The position numbers and the translations under genes are program-made. A stretch of DNA of 64,000 nt from Streptomyces sp. ISL-94. GTDB taxonomy: Bacteria > Actinomycetota > Actinomycetes > Streptomycetales > Streptomycetaceae. The notes under the pieces are model-generated. The model was not told where the DNA came from. It saw nothing but the letters and a program-made list of their open reading frames with translations, and searched no databases. Shown here one piece after another: positions 25,445 through 35,239 of this stretch (position 1 is the first letter of the stretch; the number at the start of each line of letters is the position of its first letter). The DNA lies in assembly GCF_018614075.1 (NCBI RefSeq), contig NZ_JAGGOZ010000023.1, positions 62,001 to 126,000 of the forward strand, given 5' to 3'.

Positions 25445-26344
25445 TCAGGCGGTGACGGCCACCGACTCGATCATGACGTGGTGATCGGAGAACGCCGAGT
25501 CGGCCACCATGCACCAGCGCCGGGTCTCGCTGCTGAACACGTAGTCGATCTTCCCGCCGAAGGAGTGCGTGGCCCGGCCGGTGCGCGAGGCGCCCGTCTG
25601 GTCGCACTCCACGTAGCCCTCGGTGCCGGGGCCGGTGGAGTAGAGGCCGGCGGGCCACACCCAGGCGTCCTTGGTGTTCGGGTCGTCGGGGGACAGCGAG
25701 TTGAAGTCCCCGCCGAAGACCGTCTTCGGGAAGGTGTTCACGATGGCCTTGATCTCCGCGAACTGGTCGTCGCGGTAGTCCCAGTCCGGGTGGTCCGGGT
25801 TGCTGCCCAGGCGCGAGGCGTGGACGTTGCACAGCCGGACGTTCCAGTACACCGCCGTCGCGCACTGGAAGGGGCTCTGCTGGCCGACGTACGGCTGCGT
25901 CACCGGGTATTCCCGGGCGTCCGCCATCTGGCCCTTGAGCACGATCGCGGTGCCGATGGCGTCGGCGCGCCCGGTGTCCTCACCGCAGCGGCTGTTCCAC
26001 TTGCCGTCCGCCCCCTGCGACCACTGGTACGGGGCGAAGCTCTTGGTCCAGCCCGGGCCCAACTGGGCCATCAGCTCGGTGAGATCGCCCTCGCACACCT
26101 CCTGGAGCAGCGCGGCGTGGACGTAATTGTTCTGGACGTGGTACTTGACCACGTCGATCTTCTGCTGCGGCGTGCCCGTGCCCTCGCAGTGCCAGGTGGA
26201 GCGCTGCGAGCCGCACATGTTCCAGGACATGACCTGGAGGTTCTTCGTCTCGGCGGCCACGGCCGAGGGCGTGCCGACCGCCGCGGCCAGGAGCAGCGCG
26301 GTCACCACCCCGGCGGTTCTCTTCATCAGTCCGGACATCCCCAT
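25445..26344 (-). CDS. Secreted endonuclease/exonuclease/phosphatase (EEP) family protein
   Basis: This 299-residue precursor has a signal peptide of about 30 residues (MKRTAGVVTALLLAAAVG.., cleavage near AVAAET). The mature part shows the DNase I-like fold motifs LQVMSWNMCGSQ, LLQEVCEGDLTEL, NVHASRLGSNPDHPD and FGGDFNSLSPDD, with terminal SDHHVMIESV. These supply the metal ligands and catalytic His of the family. Six or more Cys suggest disulfides outside the cell. The substrate could be nucleic acid, sphingomyelin or phosphoinositide; the sequence does not decide. Start ATGs at 26344, 26338 and 26326 are all possible. Confidence 0.87.
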   Translation of the reverse strand: MGMSGLMKRTAGVVTALLLAAAVGTPSAVAAETKNLQVMSWNMCGSQRSTWHCEGTGTPQQKIDVVKYHVQNNYVHAALLQEVCEGDLTELMAQLGPGWTKSFAPYQWSQGADGKWNSRCGEDTGRADAIGTAIVLKGQMADAREYPVTQPYVGQQSPFQCATAVYWNVRLCNVHASRLGSNPDHPDWDYRDDQFAEIKAIVNTFPKTVFGGDFNSLSPDDPNTKDAWVWPAGLYSTGPGTEGYVECDQTGASRTGRATHSFGGKIDYVFSSETRRWCMVADSAFSDHHVMIESVAVTA

Positions 26345-26429
26345 GGACCTGCCACCCCTCGTCTTCGGTTGGTTCGACGATCAAGGTATCCGCAGGTCCG
26401 ACGCCGGTAGCGAGCGGGTCGGGGACCGG

Positions 26430-27011
26430 TCAGGGGCGGGTGTCCGGCCCCCGCAGCAGCGTCAGGAAGGAGCGGAACGCCGCGGGCATGTCCACCGACT
26501 CCGGGGCGAGCAGCCACTGGTACTGGAGGCCGTCCATGACCGCCGTCAGCAGCGGGGCGGCCTGCTCCGGGGTGAGCCCCGAGGGGAGGCGCTCGCCGAA
26601 CTCGGCGCGCAGCACCGCCGCCATCTCCCCGCGGACCTGGGCGTAGCGCTCGGTGAAGAACTCCCGGGCCGGATGCCCGTCGGTGACGCTCTCGCCGAGC
26701 AGTGCCGAGAAGGTCTGCACGATGCCCGGGCGCATGGCGTTGTACTCCACCAGCGAGGCCAGCAGGTCCAGGCGCCAGGCGTCCGCCGAGGCGCGCGAGC
26801 CGCCGCCCGTGTCCCAGCGGTCGCGCTCCTCCAGCACCGCGACCAGCAGCGCCTCCTTGGTCGGGAAGTAGTGCAGCAGCCCCTGCTGGGTCAGGCCCAC
26901 GCGCTCGGCGACCGTGCCCAGGGACGCGCCCCGGTAGCCGCGCTCCGCGATCACCTCGAGGGCCGCGCGGACGATCTCCCCGCGCCGCTCCTCGCTCCTC
27001 GCCCTGGCCAT
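26430..27011 (-). CDS. TetR-family transcriptional regulator
   Basis: This 193-residue regulator has the N-terminal TetR HTH: EERRGEIVRAALEVIAERGYRGASLGTVAERVGLTQQGLLHYFPTKEALLVAVL. The C-terminal ligand domain is TetR_C-like with a conserved GLQYQWLL. It is divergent from the GH3 glycosidase gene with 197 bp between starts, so it probably represses that gene and itself in response to a sugar-derived or secondary ligand. ATG 27011 is chosen because the HTH starts directly after it. Confidence 0.9.
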   Translation of the reverse strand: MARARSEERRGEIVRAALEVIAERGYRGASLGTVAERVGLTQQGLLHYFPTKEALLVAVLEERDRWDTGGGSRASADAWRLDLLASLVEYNAMRPGIVQTFSALLGESVTDGHPAREFFTERYAQVRGEMAAVLRAEFGERLPSGLTPEQAAPLLTAVMDGLQYQWLLAPESVDMPAAFRSFLTLLRGPDTRP

Positions 27012-27077
27012 CGCCCCCGGCACCCCTTTCGCTCGCACCCGTCAGCAGGACCGTACGACATCTGAATATCACGAACA

Positions 27078-27108
27078 GGTTACGAACCCTACCGCTCTAC
27101 AGGTAACC
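27078..27108. promoter_or_regulatory. Candidate operator between tetR and GH3 genes
   Basis: Half-sites GGTTAC (27078-27083) and GTAACC (27103-27108) form an inverted repeat with a 19-nt spacer in the shared promoter region. It is a weak candidate for TetR binding, supported by position and symmetry only. Confidence 0.25.
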
Positions 27109-27123
27109 GGTCCACGATGGGGG

Positions 27124-27189
27124 CACCGCACCGCACCGCACCGTTCCACCGCACCGCACCGCACCGCACCGCACCGCACCGCACCGCAC
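27124..27189. repeat. Pentanucleotide tandem repeat (CACCG)n upstream of the GH3 gene
   Basis: About twelve units of a 5-nt repeat (CACCG/CCGCA register), broken once by TTC near 27144, run to within 20 nt of the GTG start. The array lies in the 5' leader or promoter of the glycosidase gene. Slippage here would change leader length or promoter spacing without affecting the reading frame. Confidence 0.85.
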
Positions 27190-27208
27190 TCAACGAGGAG
27201 GCACGGCC

Positions 27209-29671
27209 GTGACCGATGCCGATCAGGTCCGCACCAGCGCAGTCGAAGTGGCGCTCGGCAAGCTCGATCTCGACACCAAGACCCGGCTGCTGGCAGGCCA
27301 GGACATGTGGTCGCTGCCCGCCATCCCCGAGATCGGGCTGAAGTCCCTGGTCATGTCCGACGGCCCCATCGGGGTGCGCGGCGTGCGCTGGACCGCCGAC
27401 GACCCCTCCATCGCCCTGCCCTCCCCGACCGCGCTCGCCGCGGCCTGGGACCCGGCCCTCGCGCGCCGCGCCGGCCGGCTCCTCGCCCAGGAGGCCCGCC
27501 GCAAGGGCGTCCACGTCCTCCTCGCGCCCACCGTGAACCTGCACCGCTCCCCGCTCGGCGGCCGGCACTTCGAGTGCTACTCCGAGGACCCGTACCTCAC
27601 CGGCGCCATCGGCACCGGCTACGTCAACGGCGTCCAGGACGGCGGGGTCGGCACCACGGTCAAGCACTTCGTGGGCAACGACGCCGAGACCGAGCGGTTC
27701 ACCGTCGACAGCGTCATCGCCCCGCGCCCGCTGCGCGAGCTGTACCTGGCGCCCTTCGAGGCCATCGTCGCGGGCGCCCACCCCTGGGGCATCATGACCG
27801 CCTACAACCAGGTCAACGGCACGACGATGACCGAGCACCGCCACCTGGTCAACGAAGTCCTGCGCGGCGAATGGGGCTTCGACGGGTACAACGTCTCCGA
27901 CTGGATGGCCGCCCGCTCCACCGCCGGCGACATCCTGGGCGGCCTCGACGTGGCCATGCCCGGCCCGCAGACCGTCTACGGGGCCGCCCTCGCCGAGGCG
28001 GTCCGCGCCGGCGAGGTCCCCGAGTCCGCCGTCGACGAGGCGGTGCGCAACGTCCTGCGCCTCGCCGCCCGCGTCGGCATCCTGGAGGGCGCGCCCGCCG
28101 TCGTCGAGGAGGTCCCGGCCCCGATCGACGGGCAGGCGCTGGCCCGCGAGCTCGCCGCGCGCGGCTTCGTCCTCGTGCGCAACGAGAACGGCACCCTGCC
28201 CCTCGACGCCGCCGGCGGCACCGTGGCCCTCATCGGCGCCGCCGCCCGCGACGCCCGCGTCCTCGGCGGCGGTTCCGCCACCGTCTTCCCCGAGCGGATC
28301 GTCTCCCCGCTCGACGGCCTCACCGCCGCGCTCCCGGAGGGGTCCTTGACCTGCGCCGTCGGCGCCGACCCCTCCGACGAACTCGCCCCCGCAGACAAGG
28401 GCTTCGAGCTGCGCGCCATCTGCCGCGACGCCTCCGGTGCGGTCATCGGCGAAGGCAGCCTGCCGACCGGCCAGGTCCAGTGGATCGGTGACGACCTGCC
28501 CGCGGGCGCCACGTACGAGACCATGGCGAGCATCGAGGTCACCGGCACGTTCGTGCCGCGCGAGAGCGGCGAGCACGCCTTCGGCACCCGGGGGCTGGGC
28601 GCCTTCGCCCTCGCCGTCGGCGGCGAGACCCTCTGGGCCGGCGTCCAGGAGATGGGCAACGAGGCCGACCCCTTCGAGGCCTTCTTCGGCGCCCCCAGCG
28701 AGCGCGCCCGGACCATCCTCACGGAGGGGGAGCCCGTCGAGGTCTCACTGACCTTCCAGGTCCCGGACATGAGCGCGCTGCCGCTCAAGGCGATCATGTT
28801 CTCGCTGCTCCACCTCGGCCCGCGGCGCGATGCCGACGAGCTGATCGCCGAGGCCGTGGAGGCCGCCCGCGCCGCGGACACGGCCGTCGTGGTCGTCGCC
28901 ACCACCGAGCGCGTGGAGTCCGAGGGCTTCGACCGCCGCGACCTCACCCTCCCGGGCCGCCAGGACGACCTGGTCCGTGCCGTCGCCGCCGCCAACCCGA
29001 ACACCGTGGTCGTGGTCAACGCCGGTTCCCCGGTGGAGCTCCCGTGGCGCGAGGAGGTCGCCGCGGTGCTGCTGACCTGGTTCCCCGGGCAGGAGGGCGG
29101 GGCCGCGCTGGCCGACGTACTCCTCGGCGAGGCGGAGCCCGGCGGGCGGCTGCCCACCACCTGGCCCGCGCGGTTCGCCGACGCGCCCGTCACCGAGGTC
29201 GTCCCCACCGAGGGGCGCCTGGAGTACCGCGACGGGCTGTTCATCGGCTACCGGGCGTACGAGGCCCAGGGCATCACCCCCGCCTTCCCCTTCGGGCACG
29301 GCCTCGGCTACACCGACTGGGCCTACGACTGCCTGGAGGTCACCGGCACCACGGCCCGGGTCCGCGTCACCAACACCGGCGCCCGGCCCGGCCGCGAGGT
29401 CGTCCAGATCTACCTGGCCCCCGTGGCGGGTGCCTCCGCGAGCGCGCAGAGCACGACCGTCGAGCGCCCGGCGAGCTGGCTGGCCGCCTTCGCGGGCGTC
29501 GAGGCGGGCCCCGGCGAGAGCGTCGAAGCCGAGATCGCCCTGCCCGCCCGGGCCTTCGAGATCTGGGACGAGGAGACCCGCGGCTGGCAGCGGATCGGCG
29601 GCTCCTACGAGGTCCGCGCGAGCCGTGCGCACGGGGACACGCGGCTGACGGCGGCACTCGACATCCCGTAA
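27209..29671 (+). CDS. Glycoside hydrolase family 3 beta-glycosidase with PA14 insert
   Basis: This 820-residue protein has the GH3 N-terminal barrel (LVMSDGPIGVRG; KHFVGNDAETERF; catalytic nucleophile Asp231 in GFDGYNVSDWMA). The GH3 C-terminal domain (NENGTLPLDA...VALIGAAA) has a PA14-like insertion at about residues 400-530 (TYETMASIEVTGTFVPRESG). A fibronectin III-like domain closes the protein (GREVVQIYLAP). This is the layout of bacterial beta-glucosidases and related glycosidases. There is no signal peptide, so it is cytoplasmic and acts on imported oligosaccharides or glycosides. GAGGAGG lies about 9 nt before the GTG. It is probably controlled by the divergent TetR. Confidence 0.93.
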   Translation: MTDADQVRTSAVEVALGKLDLDTKTRLLAGQDMWSLPAIPEIGLKSLVMSDGPIGVRGVRWTADDPSIALPSPTALAAAWDPALARRAGRLLAQEARRKGVHVLLAPTVNLHRSPLGGRHFECYSEDPYLTGAIGTGYVNGVQDGGVGTTVKHFVGNDAETERFTVDSVIAPRPLRELYLAPFEAIVAGAHPWGIMTAYNQVNGTTMTEHRHLVNEVLRGEWGFDGYNVSDWMAARSTAGDILGGLDVAMPGPQTVYGAALAEAVRAGEVPESAVDEAVRNVLRLAARVGILEGAPAVVEEVPAPIDGQALARELAARGFVLVRNENGTLPLDAAGGTVALIGAAARDARVLGGGSATVFPERIVSPLDGLTAALPEGSLTCAVGADPSDELAPADKGFELRAICRDASGAVIGEGSLPTGQVQWIGDDLPAGATYETMASIEVTGTFVPRESGEHAFGTRGLGAFALAVGGETLWAGVQEMGNEADPFEAFFGAPSERARTILTEGEPVEVSLTFQVPDMSALPLKAIMFSLLHLGPRRDADELIAEAVEAARAADTAVVVVATTERVESEGFDRRDLTLPGRQDDLVRAVAAANPNTVVVVNAGSPVELPWREEVAAVLLTWFPGQEGGAALADVLLGEAEPGGRLPTTWPARFADAPVTEVVPTEGRLEYRDGLFIGYRAYEAQGITPAFPFGHGLGYTDWAYDCLEVTGTTARVRVTNTGARPGREVVQIYLAPVAGASASAQSTTVERPASWLAAFAGVEAGPGESVEAEIALPARAFEIWDEETRGWQRIGGSYEVRASRAHGDTRLTAALDIP

Positions 29672-29715
29672 CACACCGTAACAACAGGAATGGCCGGAAA
29701 TCACCCCCAAAAACC

Positions 29716-29751
29716 GGGCAGGGGGCGGGTCCTGACACCCGCCCCCTGCCC
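29716..29751. terminator. Bidirectional terminator between GH3 and SGNH genes
   Basis: A perfect 15-bp stem (GGGCAGGGGGCGGGT / ACCCGCCCCCTGCCC) with a 6-nt loop lies between two convergent genes, 45 bp after one stop and 7 bp from the other. Confidence 0.85.
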
Positions 29752-29758
29752 ACCGGCG

Positions 29759-30655
29759 TCAACGCGGCGGCTGCGCCGCCGTCACCTGGCGGTGCGCCAG
29801 TTCCGCCAGCCGTGCCTGCCCCTCCTTGCCCGGATGGAACCAGTCCCAGCGGCTCAACTGATCCGCCGCGAAGGGGTACTGGAAGACCGCGCCGCCGTCG
29901 TAGCGGCACAGCGGGTCCTTCGCGCACACCTCGCGGAGCACCTCGTTGTACTCGACCACCCGCGCCCGCACCTGCTCGCGCCGGCCCGTCGCCCCCATGG
30001 CCGCAGACAGCGGATCGGAGAGCATCGACTGGCAGATGCCCAGCTTCCAGACCTGCCGGACCATCGGGCTGTCCTTGCCCTGCTCCCACAGCCGCTGGAG
30101 GTCCGGGATGCTGGAGACGTACACCTGGGAAGTGGGAGACGCGGCCCGCAGACCCGCGAGGGCCTGCTCGAAACCGGCCCGGAACTCCGCCACCGGCGTC
30201 ATCGACGAAGCCGTGGGCCGGCAGGCGTCGTTCGAGCCCACCATCACCGTGACCAGGTCGGGCTTGTGTGCGGCCGCCTCGGCCAGCTGCCCCGGCAGGT
30301 CCGCCATCCGCGAGCCGGTCGCCGCGTAGTTCCAGCTGCGCGCCGGGGCCTCGGCGTCCCCGAGCAGCCGCGTGGCGAGGGAGCGGACCTCCGGGTCGCT
30401 GCCGGTGGCCCAGGAGACCTCCGGGCAGTCGGCCAGGACCGAACAGGCGTCGAAACCCCGCGTGATGGAATCGCCCACGGCCGCGATCGAGGTGGGCGCG
30501 GTGTTCCAGCGCGGAGCGGCCTGCGCCCCGCGCTCGCCCTCGTCACCCGACCCGCCCGGCCCGCATCCGGCCGCAGTCCCGGCCAGCAGCGCGGCCGCTG
30601 CCGCCGCTCCCCTGAGGGTCCGGCGCGCGCGGCGGCGCGCAGCGGTGGTGCGCAT
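29759..30655 (-). CDS. SGNH/GDSL-hydrolase lipoprotein
   Basis: This 298-residue protein has a lipoprotein signal: a twin-Arg-like basic start, a hydrophobic core, and lipobox TAAGC with Cys31. The SGNH blocks follow: GDSI (Ser63, nucleophile), YAATGSRMADLPGQ (Gly), VTVMVGSNDAC (Asn) and the terminal WDWFHPGKEGQ (Asp-x-x-His). It is an extracytoplasmic esterase, lipase or carbohydrate esterase of the phospholipase A2-like SGNH group. The four-plus Cys in the mature domain suit disulfides. It is convergent with the GH3 gene and divergent from DUF3145. Confidence 0.9.
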   Translation of the reverse strand: MRTTAARRRARRTLRGAAAAAALLAGTAAGCGPGGSGDEGERGAQAAPRWNTAPTSIAAVGDSITRGFDACSVLADCPEVSWATGSDPEVRSLATRLLGDAEAPARSWNYAATGSRMADLPGQLAEAAAHKPDLVTVMVGSNDACRPTASSMTPVAEFRAGFEQALAGLRAASPTSQVYVSSIPDLQRLWEQGKDSPMVRQVWKLGICQSMLSDPLSAAMGATGRREQVRARVVEYNEVLREVCAKDPLCRYDGGAVFQYPFAADQLSRWDWFHPGKEGQARLAELAHRQVTAAQPPR

Positions 30656-30905
30656 CGGGATGGTCCCCTCCTTGACGTCCCCACTTCCTTCGGGGGGTCC
30701 TGCTGAGTGAAAGCTCTGTGTTTACCGGCCTTGGAGCGACCGTACGTCACACCATGACCCCTGACGCACGGTAGCTTTTTCCCGTGGCGTTTCGGCCGCA
30801 GGTCCCGTTGCGCAATGTCAAATAATTTCCGTTACATTACATCACGTCACATACTGTCCGTTTTCTGGAGTTTATTCCCGACCTCGTCCCACACTGGAGG
30901 TCCCG

Positions 30906-31400
30906 GTGACGACACGTGGAGTTCTGTACGTGCACTCCGCACCGCGCGCGCTCTGCCCGCACGTGGAATGGGCGGTTGCGGGCGTGCTCGGGGTGCGGGT
31001 GAACCTCGACTGGATCAGGCAGCCCGCCTCCCCGGGCACCTGGAGAGCCGAGTTCTCCTGGCAGGCCGAACCGGGCACCGCCTCGAAGCTCGCCTCCGCC
31101 CTCCGCGGCTGGCACCTGCTGCGCTTCGAAGTGACCGCCGAACCCTGCCCGACTGCCGAGGGCGAGCGCTACAGCTCCACTCCGGAGCTGGGCATCTTCC
31201 ACGCGGTCACCGGCATGCACGGCGACATCCTGATCCCGGAGGACCGGCTGCGGGCCGCCCTCGCCCGGTCCGCGCGCGGTGAGACCGACCTGGAGGCGGA
31301 GATCGCCAAGCTGCTCGGCAAGCCGTGGGACGACGAACTGGAACCCTTCCGCTACGCGGGCGAGGGCGCCCCGGTGCGCTGGCTCCACCAAGTCGTCTGA
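30906..31400 (+). CDS. DUF3145 family protein
   Basis: This 164-residue protein matches the actinobacterial DUF3145 family throughout: GVLYVHSAPRALCPHVEWAV, WRAEFSWQAEPGTASKLASAL, LGIFHAVTGMHGDILIPEDRLR and LLGKPWDDELEPFRYAG. It is soluble, with no known catalytic motif; function is unknown. It often lies near the fatty-acid synthesis cluster in streptomycetes. GTG start with TGGAGG 7 nt upstream. The leader (about 30770-30880) is markedly AT-richer than its surroundings. Confidence 0.92.
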   Translation: MTTRGVLYVHSAPRALCPHVEWAVAGVLGVRVNLDWIRQPASPGTWRAEFSWQAEPGTASKLASALRGWHLLRFEVTAEPCPTAEGERYSSTPELGIFHAVTGMHGDILIPEDRLRAALARSARGETDLEAEIAKLLGKPWDDELEPFRYAGEGAPVRWLHQVV

Positions 31401-31516
31401 GACCCCTCTTTGCGCCTGAGCCGGCGCCGCTCTCGCGGACCTGGTTGCTCGCCGTTGGGGTTCCTCAATTGATGGTTGCGGTGTTCGTCGCTTCGCTCGC
31501 GCAACCGGTACGCGGA

Positions 31517-31544
31517 AGGCCCACCCGGAATGCCGGGTGGGCCT
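31517..31544. terminator. Bidirectional terminator between DUF3145 and fabF
   Basis: Perfect 12-bp stem AGGCCCACCCGG / CCGGGTGGGCCT with AATG loop, 16 bp downstream of the fabF stop on the minus strand. Confidence 0.85.
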
Positions 31545-31559
31545 CGCGTGCAGGGAGGC

Positions 31560-32825
31560 TCAGACAGAGCGGAACGCGAGGGTCACGTTGTGGCCGCCGA
31601 AGCCGAAGGAGTTGTTGATCGCGGAGATCGGGCCGTCGGCCGGCAGCTTGCGCGGCTCGCCCCGCACGATGTCCGCGTCGATGTCCTCGTCGATGTCGTC
31701 GAGGTTGATCGTCGGCGGCGCCAGCCGGTTGTACAGCGCCAGCACGGTCGCGACGGTCTCGATGCCGCCCGCGCCACCGAGCAGGTGACCGGTCATCGAC
31801 TTGGTCGCGGAGATCGCGATGTGGTCGAGGTCGTCGCCCAGCACCTTGCGCAGGGCCTTCAGCTCGGCCGTGTCACCCTGCGGGGTGGACGTGGCGTGCG
31901 CGTTCAGGTGGACCAGCTCGGCCGGGTCGAGGCCCGTGTTGTCGAGCAGGTTCTGCACGGCGGCCGCGACACCGCGGCCGGTCGGCTCGGGCTGCGCGAT
32001 GTGGTGGCTGTCCGCGGACAGACCCTGGCCCAGCACCTCGCAGTAGACCCGGGCGCCGCGCGCGGCGGCGTGCTCGGCGGACTCCAGGACGACGACGCCC
32101 GCGCCCTCGCCCAGGACGAAGCCGTCACGCGCCTTGTCGTACGGGCGCGAGGCCTGCTCGGGGTTCTCGTTGTTCTTGGACATCGCCATCATGTTGGCGA
32201 ACGCGGCGATCGGCAGCGGGTGGATCGCCGCCTCGGTGCCGCCCGCGACGACCACGTCGGCACGGCCGTTGCGGATCATCTCGACGGCGTAGCCGATGGC
32301 CTCGGCGCCGGACGCGCAGGCGCTGACCGGGGTGTGCACGCCCGCCTGGGCGTTGATCTCCAGGCCCACGTTGGCGGACGGGCCGTTCGGCATGAGCATG
32401 GGAACGGTGTGCGGGGAAACCCGGCGCACACCCTTTTCCTTCAGTACGTCGTACTGGTCGAGCAGGGTGGTCACACCGCCGATGCCGGAGGCGATCACGG
32501 TGCCCAGACGCTCGGGGGCGATGGCGCCGTCCTCACCGGCCGCGGCGGTGTAGCCGGCGTCGGCCCACGCCTCGCGGGCGGCGATGATGGCGAACTGCGC
32601 CGAGCGGTCGAGCTTGCGGGCCAGCGGCCGCGGCAGGACCTCGTTCGGGTCCACGGCGGCCAGGGCGGCGATACGAACCGGGAGTTCGGCGAAGCGTTCG
32701 CCCTCCAGGGGCTTCACGCCGGAGCGACCGGCGAGCAGACCTTCCCAGGTCGAAGCGCTGTCGCCACCCAGCGGAGTGGTTGCGCCGATACCGGTGACGA
32801 CCACGGTGCGATTGGTCGGGCTCAC
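31560..32825 (-). CDS. fabF: 3-oxoacyl-ACP synthase II FabF
   Basis: This 421-residue KASII elongates acyl-ACP by decarboxylative condensation with malonyl-ACP. The catalytic triad is complete: Cys170 in VSACASGAE, His310 in HLNAHATSTPQGD and His347 in SMTGHLLGGAGG. The N-terminal VVVTGIGATTPLGGD is standard. The GTG start at 32825 matches the family start, with GGAG upstream. It is the last gene of the fabD-fabH-acpP-fabF operon and is followed by a strong terminator. Confidence 0.97.
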   Translation of the reverse strand: MSPTNRTVVVTGIGATTPLGGDSASTWEGLLAGRSGVKPLEGERFAELPVRIAALAAVDPNEVLPRPLARKLDRSAQFAIIAAREAWADAGYTAAAGEDGAIAPERLGTVIASGIGGVTTLLDQYDVLKEKGVRRVSPHTVPMLMPNGPSANVGLEINAQAGVHTPVSACASGAEAIGYAVEMIRNGRADVVVAGGTEAAIHPLPIAAFANMMAMSKNNENPEQASRPYDKARDGFVLGEGAGVVVLESAEHAAARGARVYCEVLGQGLSADSHHIAQPEPTGRGVAAAVQNLLDNTGLDPAELVHLNAHATSTPQGDTAELKALRKVLGDDLDHIAISATKSMTGHLLGGAGGIETVATVLALYNRLAPPTINLDDIDEDIDADIVRGEPRKLPADGPISAINNSFGFGGHNVTLAFRSV

Positions 32826-32904
32826 AGGAATTCTTTCTCCACGTCTCAGAGGGTGCTGAATTGTCACGGCGCCACCGCCGGGTGGCGACAAACGCTCGTC
32901 AGGC

Positions 32905-33153
32905 TCAGGCCTGGTGCTTCAGGATGTAGCTCGCGGCGTCGCCGACCGTCTTGAGGTTCTTGACGTCCTCGTCCGGGATCTTGACGTCGAAGCGCTCTTC
33001 GGCGGCGACGACGACCTCGACCATGGACAGCGAGTCGACGTCCAGGTCGTCGGTGAAGGACTTGTCGATCTCGACGTCCTCGACGGGGATGCCGGCGATC
33101 TCGTTGACGATCTCGGCGAGACCCTCGACGATCTCTTCCTGGGTGGCGGCCAT
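32905..33153 (-). CDS. acpP: Acyl carrier protein AcpP
   Basis: This 82-residue acidic ACP carries the phosphopantetheine attachment motif DVDSLSMVE (Ser41). It shuttles acyl chains between FAS enzymes in the cytoplasm. Length and sequence (EIAGIPVEDVEIDKSFTDDL) are those of the primary type II FAS carrier rather than a polyketide ACP. AAGGAGCG precedes the ATG. It lies 55 bp after fabH and 79 bp before fabF. Confidence 0.97.
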   Translation of the reverse strand: MAATQEEIVEGLAEIVNEIAGIPVEDVEIDKSFTDDLDVDSLSMVEVVVAAEERFDVKIPDEDVKNLKTVGDAASYILKHQA

Positions 33154-33208
33154 GTGGCGCTCCTTCTCTTGGTAACTGGTATGCGGGCCGGGAAAGCGGA
33201 ATCCGGCC

Positions 33209-34213
<1,005 letters not shown>

Positions 34214-34232
34214 GCTCTGTGGGCTCCTTCTC

Positions 34233-35150
34233 TCAGGCCGTCTGCTCGGCGACGAGCGCCGCGGCCTTGTCGAGATCGTCCGGGGTCTTCAGAGCCACGC
34301 TCGGTACGCCCTTCAGCGCGCGCTTGGCCAGACCCGTCAGGGTGCCGCCGGGGGAGAGTTCGATGATCCCCGTGACGCCCCGCTCGGCGAACGTCTCCAT
34401 GCACAGGTCCCAGCGGACCGGGTTCGCGACCTGGCCCACCAGGCGGGCGACGACGTCGGCGCCCGTGGTGACAACGTGGCCGTCCTTGTTCGACACGTAC
34501 GCCAGCGCCGGGTCCGCAGGGGACAGGTCCCCGGCGGCCTTCTCCAGCGTGGCGACCGCCGGGGCCATGTGGTGCGTGTGGAAGGCGCCCGCGACCTTGA
34601 GGGCGACGACCTTCATCGAGCCTTCGGGCTTGTCCGCCACCAGCGCCTCGATCTGCGCCATGGTGCCGGCGGCCACGACCTGACCCGCGCCGTTGATGTT
34701 GGCAGGCGTCAGACCCAGCTTTTCCAGGTGGGCGACGACGACGTCGGTTTCGCCGCCGAGGACGGCGGCCATGCCGGTCTCCGTGACGGCGGAGGCCTCG
34801 GCCATGGCCAGACCGCGCGTACGGACGAACTTCAGGGCGTCGGCCTCGGAGAGCACGCCCGCGTAGGCGGCCGCGGTGATCTCACCGACGCTGTGGCCGG
34901 CGACGGCGCCGAAGGCCGTACGGGAGCCGAGCGCGTCGGCGGACAGGAGACCTGCGGCGACCAGCAGCGGCTGGGCCACGGCCGTGTCGCGGATCTCGTC
35001 CGCGTCGGCCTTCGTGCCGTAGTGGGCAAGGTCGAGCCCGATGGCGTCGGACCAGCCCTGGACGCGGTCACGGGCGCCGGGGAGGTCGAGCCAGGGAGTC
35101 AGGAAGCCAGGCGTCTGAGCGCCTTGGCCGGGAGCGACGAGTACGAGCAC
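34233..35150 (-). CDS. fabD: Malonyl-CoA:ACP transacylase FabD
   Basis: This 305-residue acyltransferase loads malonate onto ACP. It has GQGAQ near the N-terminus, the nucleophile elbow AGHSVGE (Ser87), and the C-terminal AFHTHHMAPAV (His) and ELSPGGTLTGL. GTG 35150 gives the family start (VLVLVAPGQG); a GTG two codons upstream (35156) is also possible. It is the first gene of the FAS operon, downstream of the regulator gene with an inverted repeat in the leader (35173-35201). Confidence 0.96.
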   Translation of the reverse strand: MLVLVAPGQGAQTPGFLTPWLDLPGARDRVQGWSDAIGLDLAHYGTKADADEIRDTAVAQPLLVAAGLLSADALGSRTAFGAVAGHSVGEITAAAYAGVLSEADALKFVRTRGLAMAEASAVTETGMAAVLGGETDVVVAHLEKLGLTPANINGAGQVVAAGTMAQIEALVADKPEGSMKVVALKVAGAFHTHHMAPAVATLEKAAGDLSPADPALAYVSNKDGHVVTTGADVVARLVGQVANPVRWDLCMETFAERGVTGIIELSPGGTLTGLAKRALKGVPSVALKTPDDLDKAAALVAEQTA

Positions 35151-35172
35151 CCTCACACTCTCTCTTGTGGAT

Positions 35173-35201
35173 GGTCCCTGCCGCCCGTGGGGACAGGGAC
35201 C
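35173..35201. promoter_or_regulatory. Inverted repeat in the fabD leader, candidate FasR site
   Basis: The perfect arms GGTCCCTG and CAGGGACC (35173-35180, 35194-35201) have a 13-nt spacer in the 89-bp gap between fasR and fabD. FasR of S. coelicolor is known to activate the fab operon from this gap. Whether this repeat is its site, an RNA hairpin, or the fasR terminator is not decided by the sequence. Confidence 0.4.
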
Positions 35202-35239
35202 AAGAACGGTCGGGGTAATTGTTGATGTCCGACAAAAGT

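Noticed and set aside
22620-25865. Very long minus-strand frame spanning three genes
   Set aside because: Only its last 295 residues are a real protein (imine reductase-like). The remainder lies antisense to hxlR or out of frame with the hot-dog and nitrilase genes and is a high-GC artefact.
27124-27189. Tandem repeat considered as a CRISPR-like array
   Set aside because: Five-base units without spacers; no cas genes. It is a simple microsatellite.
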